A stretch of 64,000 bases of DNA, taken from positions 1 to 64,000 of the forward strand of contig JAFLEH010000011.1 in assembly GCA_017301995.1 (NCBI GenBank), given 5' to 3'. A program made the position numbers and the translations under genes. Under the pieces are notes generated by a model. It worked only from the letters and a program-made list of their open reading frames with translations, made no database searches and had not been told where the DNA came from. Below, piece after piece: positions 35,168 through 42,822 of this stretch (its first letter is position 1; each line of letters opens with the position of its first letter). The stretch is from Verrucomicrobiota bacterium (GTDB lineage: Bacteria; Verrucomicrobiota; Verrucomicrobiia; Verrucomicrobiales; Akkermansiaceae).

Positions 35168-36003
35168 GGTTCCGTGCGGGTGACGAGGTGTTCGGCCGGA
35201 TAGACCACCCGGCAATCATTGTCGCAGAGCAACTCACGCCGAACGCCGGTGCAGTCGTCGCTCTCCCGCCATAGCCGGTTGCGGCGGCGGATCACGCCGT
35301 TGACTTTCACAAACTCATGATCGGTCTCGACCATCCGGCAGCGGCGGGGGTCCGGGACGGCGGAGTACATCGCGGCGCGGCACACCGGCGGCTCGACCGC
35401 CGCTTCTAGCAACAACGCGTAGCCGTGTGGATTGCGCAGCCGCAGGTCCACATGGTTGTAAAAAACGGTGGCACCGCAGCCGAATGGGGCGGTGCGGTTT
35501 GCGTCCGGAAACAAATCGAGCGAATGGCGATGGCGTTCGGTGATTTCCAACCCGGCCTCAATGCCTAACAGCACGATGAGATTCGCCAGTTGGCACAAGC
35601 CGCCGCCGACGGCCGTGACGGCGTGCCCGTCGCGGAATTCCAGGGCCGGCCGGTAACCCCGCCGCCGGGTGGTGGGGCCGATTGTGCGGGTGAACGAAAA
35701 GGTTTCCCCCGGCCGGATGAGCAGGCCGTTGAGGCGTGCGGCGGCGAGGCGCAGATTGTGGGTTTTCTCCTCGATGTGGGCCGCCAGACCGCCGGGAACC
35801 TCGCGCTTGAGCGGCGAGGTCTTTTCGGTGACCATCACCGGATGGTCGGCCCGTGCGCTCCGGGTCGCGGCGATAATTTCGGGCGACCGAAAGTCCTGCC
35901 AGTCCCGCAGTCGGCGGCGCAGGAAAACCCGCAATGCAAACGGCACGAACCGGTGCAAAGGGTGGCGTCCCGGGCGGGCGGGGAGGGCGGCGGCGGTGGT
36001 CAT
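35164..36003 (-). CDS. VanW-family protein
   Basis: 279 aa from MTTAAALPARPG; the open frame continues upstream to about 36651 but without support. VanW signature is clear: L-L-I-R-P-G-E-T-F-S-F, GYRPALEFRDG, VGGGLCQLANLIVLLGIEAGL, ERHRHSLDLFPD and the C-terminal metal-site-like FYNHVDLRLRN. The role of VanW is unresolved; it accompanies vancomycin-resistance operons of the VanB type and is fused to peptidoglycan-binding domains elsewhere. This one lacks such domains and a signal peptide. It is first in a unit with the ketosynthase (4-base overlap) and methyltransferase genes, an unusual pairing. Confidence 0.85.
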   Translation of the reverse strand: MTTAAALPARPGRHPLHRFVPFALRVFLRRRLRDWQDFRSPEIIAATRSARADHPVMVTEKTSPLKREVPGGLAAHIEEKTHNLRLAAARLNGLLIRPGETFSFTRTIGPTTRRRGYRPALEFRDGHAVTAVGGGLCQLANLIVLLGIEAGLEITERHRHSLDLFPDANRTAPFGCGATVFYNHVDLRLRNPHGYALLLEAAVEPPVCRAAMYSAVPDPRRCRMVETDHEFVKVNGVIRRRNRLWRESDDCTGVRRELLCDNDCRVVYPAEHLVTRTEP

Positions 36004-36095
36004 CGGCCCAGACGTTGGAAGTCCGTCCGCTCCAATGCTGGATATTTGAGTATCGGCAGCGGTTCGCATGAGTCCGTGGAGTGCGTTGATGAATC

Positions 36096-36473
36096 TCAGA
36101 GCTTGGGTTCGTTCCGCTGCCGCCATTCGAACTCGCCGTGGATCATCGGCTTGAACAGCCACAAGAGACCCACGGGAAAGGGATCTGGTGCGGTATAGGC
36201 ATCCCTCCAGGGCACGATTTCGCCGTCCAGATAGGCGGCCATGGCACCGGAAGATGAGTCGCGAGATGAGGCGACTCTCCGGCCCCACATGATGCGCTGG
36301 TATTCGCAGCTTTCGCCACGGACGATGTATCCCTTCAGGCGCAGTATGGCGTATGCGCAGGGGTAGGCGAACACAAGCGCCGGCAGAAAGGACACAAGGA
36401 ATAGGAGCAGTCGCTTGCGCCAATTCCGGAATTGTCTGTCCAGTGTTAGGTGATGAGGTTGTGATGGGGTCAT
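36096..36473 (-). CDS. Small membrane protein, unknown function
   Basis: 125 aa. One strong membrane helix (LLLFLVSFLPALVFAYPCAYAIL, ~22-44) after a basic N-terminus; then a cytoplasmic or periplasmic domain with Trp-rich patterns (QRIMWGRR; IVPWRDAYTAPDPFPVGLLWLFKP). No family recognised. It lies 92 bases upstream of vanW on the same strand and is preceded at 22 bases by the recurring upstream element (36496-36527). This supports its being a real, expressed gene at the head of the VanW-ketosynthase-methyltransferase unit. Confidence 0.65.
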   Translation of the reverse strand: MTPSQPHHLTLDRQFRNWRKRLLLFLVSFLPALVFAYPCAYAILRLKGYIVRGESCEYQRIMWGRRVASSRDSSSGAMAAYLDGEIVPWRDAYTAPDPFPVGLLWLFKPMIHGEFEWRQRNEPKL

Positions 36474-36796
36474 GGACGTGTCTTGTTATCCAGCGGATGC
36501 GGAATTTCCGTGAGAAAAGGATCAGGAGTTTTTGCGGTCCGGAGTTTTCCTTGGAAAAGTGAGCGGAATCGTCCGGTTCAATTGCGGTATTGGTCCGCCA
36601 TGGTTGTGTCTCCTGTCGTGTTGTTTTTGGTGGAGTGATCGGCGGTCGCATGATTTGCCGAGGCTACGATTGCTTCACTGCCCGCACGACGGGTCAAGCA
36701 TCGGGCATTCACGACTCACCAGCTTCGGCCATGTGTGAGGCTGGCCGCGTGTTTGTCCTGAGTCTTCGGAGAACTTGGGCCGGAGAGCGGTTCGAT
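36474..36796. other. 323-bp intergenic region
   Basis: Between the kinase stop and the small membrane protein start. It contains upstream element copy A (36496-36527) close to the small membrane protein. The remaining ~270 bases hold no gene, hairpin or repeat that I could support. Confidence 0.5.
36496..36527 (-). promoter_or_regulatory. Recurring upstream element, copy A (small membrane protein)
   Basis: Minus strand TGATCCTTTTCTCACGG then AAATTCCGCATC, ending 22 bases before the ATG at 36473. It shares about 30 of 32 bases with copy B and a looser core with copy C upstream of the kinase. If a promoter, it would give a short 5' leader. Confidence 0.6.
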
Positions 36797-39163
36797 CTAC
36801 CGGTCTTTCGCGCTTGGGTTTTTGCGGGTTGGATCGGGGAAAGGTGGCGACACCGGCTTCTTGTCCGACTCCGGAAACAGCCCGTGGCGGAGGCCGATCT
36901 GGTCGGCGGCGGCGGCGATTTGTTGGAGGCGGTATTGGAAAACCGCGTCGTCCGCTTTTGCTCCGGCGGGCAGTTTCACGCCGAGCCAGCGTGGTACGGT
37001 GGTCTTGCGGCCATCGGTTGTGTGGGTGACGATGAGTTTCCCGTCCTCGTCGCGCCGCGCGTCATCGGGCGGTGTGGCGAGCGCCTGGAGCAGGGTGGGG
37101 AAGGGAACGAGTTTCCCGTCAAGGTGATACATGCCGCGTTCGTTCACGCGCAGTGAGGTGATGCCGTCCTTGAAAAGCCTGCCACGCACGGTTTCGACTG
37201 TCGGAGGTGCGTCCTTTCCGTATGGGATGGCCATGCGGTCGCGGGAAAGTTCGATGACGTAGTTGCCTTCCACGTTTTGGATATCCTCGGGCCACGGCAG
37301 CGGAACGATCGTGGTGAATCGCTTCGGCGACTCCGGCGACTTTGTGCGGACCAGCCGCCACTGCTCCGGAGTTAGAGTCAGGGTGCCGAGCGTCTGGGTT
37401 TCGTCGATCTGCTCGGTGGTTAGGGAAACGACGGTGTGCGGGACGGTCACCTCTCCGGTTTTGCGGTCCACCGGCATGCCGCCGGAGGGTTGGCCGAATC
37501 CAGAGTCCGTTTCCGCCCGCATGCGGCTCACCATCGAGATCGATTTTTGGAGGCCGGTTAGTTTCGACTGAAGCTGCTTTTTTCCGTTTTGCAGTTCGGC
37601 GTTCTCCTTGCGCTGGTTTTCCGTTAGTTTATCGAGTTGGGCCTTCGCGAGTTGGAGGCGCTCGATTTCCTCGGTGTAGCGTTCCTGGTTCGCCACTTCG
37701 CTCCTGACTTTGTCGAGCAGGGTCTGGTTTTCTTTCCGGAGGGTTTCGAACTCGGTGGGGAGCGTCGTTTCGTTCGAGTTCATCCTGCTGATCTCGCCCA
37801 GCATTTTCTGGTTGGATTCGAGAAGGCCGGCCAGACGTTCCTTGTAATCCACGAGCGTGAGTTTCTGGCGGACCAACTCCTCCTTCGCGTCGAGCGCACG
37901 CTTCATGCCGATGGTGGTCCCCACCGCGCCCAGTGCCAATGTTAGAAAAAGCGCCGCGCCTGCGAAAACCGGTCCGCGGTGGCGCCTGGCGAACCGTTGC
38001 ATCAGATAGGCCATGCTCGGCGGCCGGGCCTCGACCGGTTTGTGTTGGAGAAACCGTCCCAGATCCTCCGCCATCGCTCCCGCGGAATCATAGCGGCGGC
38101 CGGGCTCCTTTTCGAGCGCCTTGAGCACGATCCAGTCGAGATCGCCGCGCAGGGCGCGTGGTGAGACTCCGTGGCGGGTTAGGTCGGGAGGTCCGGGGCG
38201 CGTTAGGCTTTCCGCGAGCCGGGTGCTCGGTTTCGGGGGTGTTTCCTCGCGGATCAGGCGCTGCATTTCGGCGAAGGCCGCGCCGCGCAGGCGTTCGCTG
38301 TCCAGCGGCGTCTCTCCTGTTAGCATCTCGTAGAGGATCACGCCCAGCGAATAGATGTCACTGCGGGTGTCCACATCCAGCGCGTTGAGTTCCGCCTGCT
38401 CCGGGCTCATGTATTGGGGTGTCCCAATCATCCGGCCGAACAGCGTGAGGATGGTCTTCTCGGTGCGTTCGGTGCCGATCGCCTTGGCGATTCCGAAGTC
38501 GATCACCTTGACCACCGGATCGCGGTCATTGGACGAGACGAGGATGTTTGACGGTTTCAGGTCGCGGTGGATGATGCCCTTCTGATGCGCGTGTTGGACG
38601 GCCGCGCACACATCGGTGAAAAGCTCCAGCCGCTCACGGGTGCCGAGGCCGTTTTCGGCGCAGTATTTCGTGATTGGCACCCCGTTGACCAGTTCCATCA
38701 CGAAATAGGGTCTGCCTCCGTCCGTGGTTCCGGCATCATGGACTTTCGCGATGTGCGGGTGGTCCATCAGAGCCAGCACCTGGCGCTCCGTTTCGAAGCG
38801 CTGGATGATTTCCCTGGAGTCCATTCCGGGCTTGATGATCTTGAGGGCGACCTGCCGTTTCACCGGTTCGTTTTGTTCGGCCAGATAGACCGTGCCGAAC
38901 CCGCCTTCCCCGATCTGCCGGAGCAACGTGTAGCGCCCTATCATGTCGCCCTCCCGCTCCCCGCGAAACTCGCGCCAGAGCGGATCCGCCGCGCTATCCA
39001 TGAAGGTTTCAGCCTCAAGATGGGCGGCGATCAGCGAGACAATCTCCTCACGCAAGGCTTGGTCGCCAGCGCATGCCTCGTCGAGATAGGCGGCGCGTTC
39101 TCCGGCGTCCGGGATTTCCAGGGCTGCCTGCAGGATGATTTCCAAAGTGGGCTGATTCGTCAT
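36797..39163 (-). CDS. Transmembrane serine/threonine protein kinase
   Basis: 788 aa from MTNQPTLEI; a start 60 bases upstream would begin inside the regulatory element. Residues 75-370 are a Hanks-type kinase with every key residue: GEGGFGTV (85-92), ATP-anchoring K108 (VALKIIK), catalytic HRDLKPSN (D201), DFG (D222) and the GTPQYMSPEQ activation segment. A single membrane helix follows (~398-418), then a coiled coil (~421-555) and a periplasmic domain (~562-768) shared with the secreted protein at 31417-32103. It is the classic verrucomicrobial/planctomycete sensor-kinase layout, but with this uncommon sensor module. It is downstream of its partner ECF sigma factor gene and has its own element copy between them. 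Confidence 0.93.
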   Translation of the reverse strand: MTNQPTLEIILQAALEIPDAGERAAYLDEACAGDQALREEIVSLIAAHLEAETFMDSAADPLWREFRGEREGDMIGRYTLLRQIGEGGFGTVYLAEQNEPVKRQVALKIIKPGMDSREIIQRFETERQVLALMDHPHIAKVHDAGTTDGGRPYFVMELVNGVPITKYCAENGLGTRERLELFTDVCAAVQHAHQKGIIHRDLKPSNILVSSNDRDPVVKVIDFGIAKAIGTERTEKTILTLFGRMIGTPQYMSPEQAELNALDVDTRSDIYSLGVILYEMLTGETPLDSERLRGAAFAEMQRLIREETPPKPSTRLAESLTRPGPPDLTRHGVSPRALRGDLDWIVLKALEKEPGRRYDSAGAMAEDLGRFLQHKPVEARPPSMAYLMQRFARRHRGPVFAGAALFLTLALGAVGTTIGMKRALDAKEELVRQKLTLVDYKERLAGLLESNQKMLGEISRMNSNETTLPTEFETLRKENQTLLDKVRSEVANQERYTEEIERLQLAKAQLDKLTENQRKENAELQNGKKQLQSKLTGLQKSISMVSRMRAETDSGFGQPSGGMPVDRKTGEVTVPHTVVSLTTEQIDETQTLGTLTLTPEQWRLVRTKSPESPKRFTTIVPLPWPEDIQNVEGNYVIELSRDRMAIPYGKDAPPTVETVRGRLFKDGITSLRVNERGMYHLDGKLVPFPTLLQALATPPDDARRDEDGKLIVTHTTDGRKTTVPRWLGVKLPAGAKADDAVFQYRLQQIAAAADQIGLRHGLFPESDKKPVSPPFPDPTRKNPSAKDR

Positions 39164-39193
39164 GGCCGGGCGGGTTCTGATCCGCAACCACCC

Positions 39194-39222
39194 TATGCGG
39201 AAAAAGCCCGGAGAAAAGATCA
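39194..39222 (-). promoter_or_regulatory. Recurring upstream element, copy C (kinase)
   Basis: Minus strand TGATCTTTTCTCCGGG then CTTTTTCCGCATA, about 30 bases upstream of the kinase ATG and just beyond the sigma-factor stop. It shares TGATC-TTTT-CTC-CGG and TTCCGCAT with copies A and B. It could be the target of the neighbouring ECF sigma factor; unproven. Confidence 0.5.
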
Positions 39223-39224
39223 AA

Positions 39225-39770
39225 TCATTGCCGTTTCAGCTCCCGGAACAGCCACGCGCGGGCGAAGATCCAGTCGCGCTTCGCGGTGGGCGTCGAAATG
39301 CCCAGCGCCTCGGCGGTTTCCTCGATCGTCATGCCGACGAAATACCGCAGCTTGACCACCTCTGCCTTGCGCGGTTCGATTCGGGCGAAACGGTCGAGAA
39401 TTTCGTTGATGGCCAGGATTTCGTCGTCCTTCGCGGAGGGAACGTCGATGGCATCCTCCACGAATCCGGTACGCTGCAAATCGCCGCCGTGCCGAACGGC
39501 TTTCCGGTGTCGCGCCCGGTCGATCAGAATTCGGCGCATCGCCTCGGAGGCCGCGCAGAAAAAGTGCTTCCGTCCCTCCCACTGCCGCTCGCCGGGGGCG
39601 AGCTTCAGATAGGCGTCGTGCACCAGGGCTGTGGCCTGCAGGGTGTGCGCCTCCGCCTCGTGCGCGAGACGCCACGCCGCCAGCTTGCGCAGTTCGCCAT
39701 ACACGAGCGGAATCAGATCTTCCGCCGCTTGTTTTTCGCCCTGGGATGCCGCTTGGAAGGTGCCGGTCAC
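39225..39770 (-). CDS. ECF-type RNA polymerase sigma factor paired with the Ser/Thr kinase
   Basis: 181 aa. Region 2 resembles the Sig70-X6/ECF43 kind (PLVYGELRKLAAWRLAHE; T-L-Q-A-T-A-L-V-H-D-A-Y-L-K-L; HFFCAASEAMRRILIDRARH), and region 4 ends in the HTH motif MTIEETAEALGISTPTAKRDW. This group sits beside Ser/Thr kinases in Verrucomicrobia and Planctomycetes and is thought to be controlled by kinase phosphorylation, not by an anti-sigma factor. Same strand and next to the kinase gene, with a 61-base gap that holds a regulatory element copy. Full length for the family. Confidence 0.92.
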   Translation of the reverse strand: MTGTFQAASQGEKQAAEDLIPLVYGELRKLAAWRLAHEAEAHTLQATALVHDAYLKLAPGERQWEGRKHFFCAASEAMRRILIDRARHRKAVRHGGDLQRTGFVEDAIDVPSAKDDEILAINEILDRFARIEPRKAEVVKLRYFVGMTIEETAEALGISTPTAKRDWIFARAWLFRELKRQ

Positions 39771-39827
39771 GGTTGCTGGTTAGAAAAATGAACACCTGAT
39801 GGATAAACCCGGAAACAGAAACGGAGC

Positions 39828-39857
39828 CGCGGATGGACGCGGATTCACGCGGATAAA
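39828..39857. repeat. 10-bp-phased intergenic repeat
   Basis: The heptamer CGCGGAT occurs three times at exact 10-base spacing (39828, 39838, 39848), in the gap between the sigma factor and amidase genes. Similar phased CGCGGAT-type repeats recur between genes in many environmental bacteria; function unknown. Confidence 0.5.
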
Positions 39858-39874
39858 TCGGGCGAAATCACGGT

Positions 39875-40924
39875 TCAGTTAGGCGGGTTGGCCTGCACCC
39901 GGTTGGTCACGGCGTTGCGGTATTTGACCACCGCCGCGGCCACGCCTTTGGCGAGCGCGATCTGGTATTCCGGCTTGTGGATCAAACGTGCCTCGTAGGG
40001 GTGGCTCATGAACCCGCCTTCCAGCAGAATCGCCGGATGGCGCACGCCGGAAAGCACGGTGTAGCGCGCCCGCTTGATCCCGCGGTCGAACGTATTCTGC
40101 CCGAGTCCGCGGACGACCATGCCGTGGACCGCCGTTGCCAGCGCGACGTTGGCGGAGTCGTGTTGGTTGCCCGCGCGCATCAGGGCGTCCGCGGCGACGA
40201 CACCACGGCCGTAGTGCGCCACACCGGGAGGCGACAGCGTGAAGGTTTCGATGCCATGGGCGGCGCGGCCGCCGGAATTGAAATGCAGGCTGATGAAGAT
40301 CGCGTCGTCGGCGATGGCGTTCGCCAGATTCACCCGTTCCTGTAGCGACAGAAACTTGTCAATGGTGCGGGTCATCACCACCCGGAGGTTGTTGTGGGGC
40401 GGCGGGAGTTTCATCAGTTCGGTACGGACCAGATTGGCCACCTTCAGATTGTACTCCGCTTCCGTGCCGTAGGGGTTGGTGGCTCCGGGATCCTTGCCGC
40501 CATGGCCCGGATCAATAATCACGGTGCGGAAGTTTCCCGCATTCTTGATGAAATTCGGCCGCAGCACCGGGTCGATCAGTTTCGTCAGATCCGTCCGGGA
40601 AACGAACGGTTTGCCATCGATCTCGGTCACCGGCTTGCTGAACACGAATTTCACCCGGTTCATGGTGCATTCCGCCGAGCCGACGGTCATGCGCATGACG
40701 ACTTTCGGGTTTTCCAAAACCAGATTGGCTCCGCTGCGCGAATACTTCTCAAACCGATAGAAAACCTTGATGTTCTCGACGGAAGCGTAGTCTTCGCCAT
40801 TGAGCTTGCGGATGTCCCACGCCGCGGCCGATGCCGGCTGGAACAGACCGGCGAACGCCCATGCGGCGGCTCCCGCCACGATTTTGCGGCGGCTCCATGC
40901 GTCGGGTTTTGTGGAAAAAGACAT
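39875..40924 (-). CDS. N-acetylmuramoyl-L-alanine amidase, Tat-exported
   Basis: 349 aa. The N-terminus carries a twin-arginine motif (SRRKIVAGAAAWAFAGLF), so export in folded form is likely. Residues ~133-330 are an Amidase_3 domain with all four zinc/catalytic residues: H141 (IIDPGHGGKDPG), E155 (GTEAEYNL), H214 (ISLHFNS) and E302 (ILLEGGFMSHP). It cleaves the amide between MurNAc and the peptide stem in daughter-cell separation or recycling. The first ~90 mature residues look like a beta-rich AMIN-like targeting domain. It reads toward the sigma-factor gene, with a small repeat between. Confidence 0.92.
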   Translation of the reverse strand: MSFSTKPDAWSRRKIVAGAAAWAFAGLFQPASAAAWDIRKLNGEDYASVENIKVFYRFEKYSRSGANLVLENPKVVMRMTVGSAECTMNRVKFVFSKPVTEIDGKPFVSRTDLTKLIDPVLRPNFIKNAGNFRTVIIDPGHGGKDPGATNPYGTEAEYNLKVANLVRTELMKLPPPHNNLRVVMTRTIDKFLSLQERVNLANAIADDAIFISLHFNSGGRAAHGIETFTLSPPGVAHYGRGVVAADALMRAGNQHDSANVALATAVHGMVVRGLGQNTFDRGIKRARYTVLSGVRHPAILLEGGFMSHPYEARLIHKPEYQIALAKGVAAAVVKYRNAVTNRVQANPPN

Positions 40925-41088
40925 AGCGTAAAGCGCGCGAACGGACTCACGCTACCACCGCCCGACCGAAAGGCAAGCGGGAAATAGCGGCTCCCCCACG
41001 GCCCAACTCCGGAAGGAATCCGTGAAAGTTTCCGCACCGATATCCGGTTAATTCCGTTGCGGGAGCCCGATCCCCGCGCGATCCGACC

Positions 41089-42663
41089 ATGACTTCTAGC
41101 ATTATCCGCCGCATTTCCCTGGCACTGGCGCTCAGCGCCGCGCCGGTTTCCGCCATGCCACCCAACGTGGTCGTGATTCTCGCCGACGACCTCGGGTTTT
41201 CCGACATCGGCTGTTACGGCAGCGAGATCCGCACGCCCAACCTCGACTCGCTGGCCGCCGGCGGATTGAAGTTCACCCAGTTTTACAACACCGCCCGCTG
41301 CTGGCCCACCCGTGGCGCGCTGCTCAGCGGCTACTACGCCCAACAGATCCGGCGAGACGCCCTGCCTCACAAACCCGGCGGCGCACAGGGCACCCGCCCG
41401 CAGTGGGCCACCCTGCTTCCCGCCCTCCTGAAGCCCGCCGGCTACCGCAGCTACCACAGCGGAAAATGGCACATCGACGGAAATGTCCTCGCCGCGGGAT
41501 TCGACCGCTCGTTCCATACCAAGAACGACGGCAACTACTTCACCGTCCGCGGAAATCTGTTGGATGATGTGCCGATCACCCCGCCCGAGAACGAAACCGG
41601 TTACTATGCCACCACGGCCACCGCCGATCACGCGATCGCGTTCCTAAAGGACCACGCCGCCCGTCATGCGGATAGTCCGTTTTTCGAATACATCGCTTTC
41701 ATCGCCCCGCATTTTCCACTCCACGCGCCGCAGGAGGACATCGCCGCCTACCGCGACACCTATCTCGGCGGATGGGAAAGGATCCGCGCCGCCCGCTACG
41801 AGCGCCAGCGCGCTTCGGGACTCATCCACACCGCTCTATCCGATGTCGAACGCGGTCTCGGTCCGCCCTATCCGTTTCCGGATGCCTTGGAGAAACTCGG
41901 CCCCGGCGAAATCAACCGTCCCCTGCCATGGGATGACCTAACCGAAGATCAGAGGCGTTTCCAAGCCCGCAAAATGGCGATCCACGCCGCGATGATCGAC
42001 CGCATGGACCGCGAGATCGGCCGGGTGATCGCCCAGATCCGGGAAATGGGCGCGCTCGACAACACGATGATCCTGTTCGCCTCCGACAATGGCGCCAGCG
42101 CCGAAATCATGGTCCGCCACGGTGGCCACGACCCGCAGGCCGCACCTGGCAGCGCCGCGTCCTATCTTTGCCTGGGTCCGGGGTTTTCGTCGGTGTCCAA
42201 CACCCCGTTCCGCCGCCATAAGACTTGGGTCCACGAAGGCGGCATCAGCACGCCCCTGATCGTCCACTGGCCCGCCGGCATCGCGGCCCGCGGCGAACTC
42301 CGCGACACCCCGGCCCACGTGATCGACATCGTCCCCACCGTGCTCGAACTCGCCAAGGTGACAAAGCCGGCCGCCGCTAACGGAAAGCCGGTCCCGCCCG
42401 CCCCCGGCAAGAGCCTCGTGCCCGCCTTCGCCGGCAACATCACGATCCCCCGAGAAAACCTGTGGTGGCTCCACGACGGCCACCGCGCCCTCCGCAGCGG
42501 CGATTGGAAAATCGTCGCCCCAAAAGGCCAACCGTGGGAACTCTACGACCTCAAAACCGACCGCGCGGAGCAACACAACCTCGCCGCCAAAATGCCCGAC
42601 AAAACCGCCGACCTCGCCCGCCAGTGGCAGGCCCTAACCGACCGAATGGAGTCGGAACGATAG
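41089..42663 (+). CDS. Secreted type I sulfatase
   Basis: 524 aa. Signal peptide MTSSIIRRISLALALSAAPV. The alkaline-phosphatase-like fold begins PPNVVVILADDLGFSD with the Asp pair that binds calcium (D33, D34). The formylglycine-type motif is CWPTRGALLSG (C71): the C-x-P-T-R form, with Ser-Gly where Thr-Gly is usual. Further motifs YHSGKWH and SDNGASAE complete the active site. It needs a formylglycine-generating enzyme, not seen here. Probable target is a sulfated polysaccharide or mucin-like glycan, as for many verrucomicrobial sulfatases. It stands alone, convergent with gcvP. Confidence 0.9.
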   Translation: MTSSIIRRISLALALSAAPVSAMPPNVVVILADDLGFSDIGCYGSEIRTPNLDSLAAGGLKFTQFYNTARCWPTRGALLSGYYAQQIRRDALPHKPGGAQGTRPQWATLLPALLKPAGYRSYHSGKWHIDGNVLAAGFDRSFHTKNDGNYFTVRGNLLDDVPITPPENETGYYATTATADHAIAFLKDHAARHADSPFFEYIAFIAPHFPLHAPQEDIAAYRDTYLGGWERIRAARYERQRASGLIHTALSDVERGLGPPYPFPDALEKLGPGEINRPLPWDDLTEDQRRFQARKMAIHAAMIDRMDREIGRVIAQIREMGALDNTMILFASDNGASAEIMVRHGGHDPQAAPGSAASYLCLGPGFSSVSNTPFRRHKTWVHEGGISTPLIVHWPAGIAARGELRDTPAHVIDIVPTVLELAKVTKPAAANGKPVPPAPGKSLVPAFAGNITIPRENLWWLHDGHRALRSGDWKIVAPKGQPWELYDLKTDRAEQHNLAAKMPDKTADLARQWQALTDRMESER

Positions 42664-42730
42664 AGCGCATCCGCCCCGTAGCCGCGAACGTGAGAGCGTG
42701 GCCTCCCAGGCGCCCTACAGCCGGAAATGG

Positions 42731-42751
42731 TTCACCGCCAAGACGCCAAGG
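42731..42751. repeat. Dispersed intergenic repeat (CCGCCAAGACGCCAAGG type)
   Basis: Sequence TTCACCGCCAAGACGCCAAGG in the gap between the sulfatase and gcvP. The same short repeat is found between genes in many environmental bacterial genomes, from memory, and gives spurious reading frames such as FTAKTPRR. Here it produces no real gene. Confidence 0.4.
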
Positions 42752-42822
42752 AGATCGGAGATCGGAAATTGTGGATCGCGGATGAACAAGCGCAACGCCC
42801 CCCATTTCAGTTTTTCAGTATC

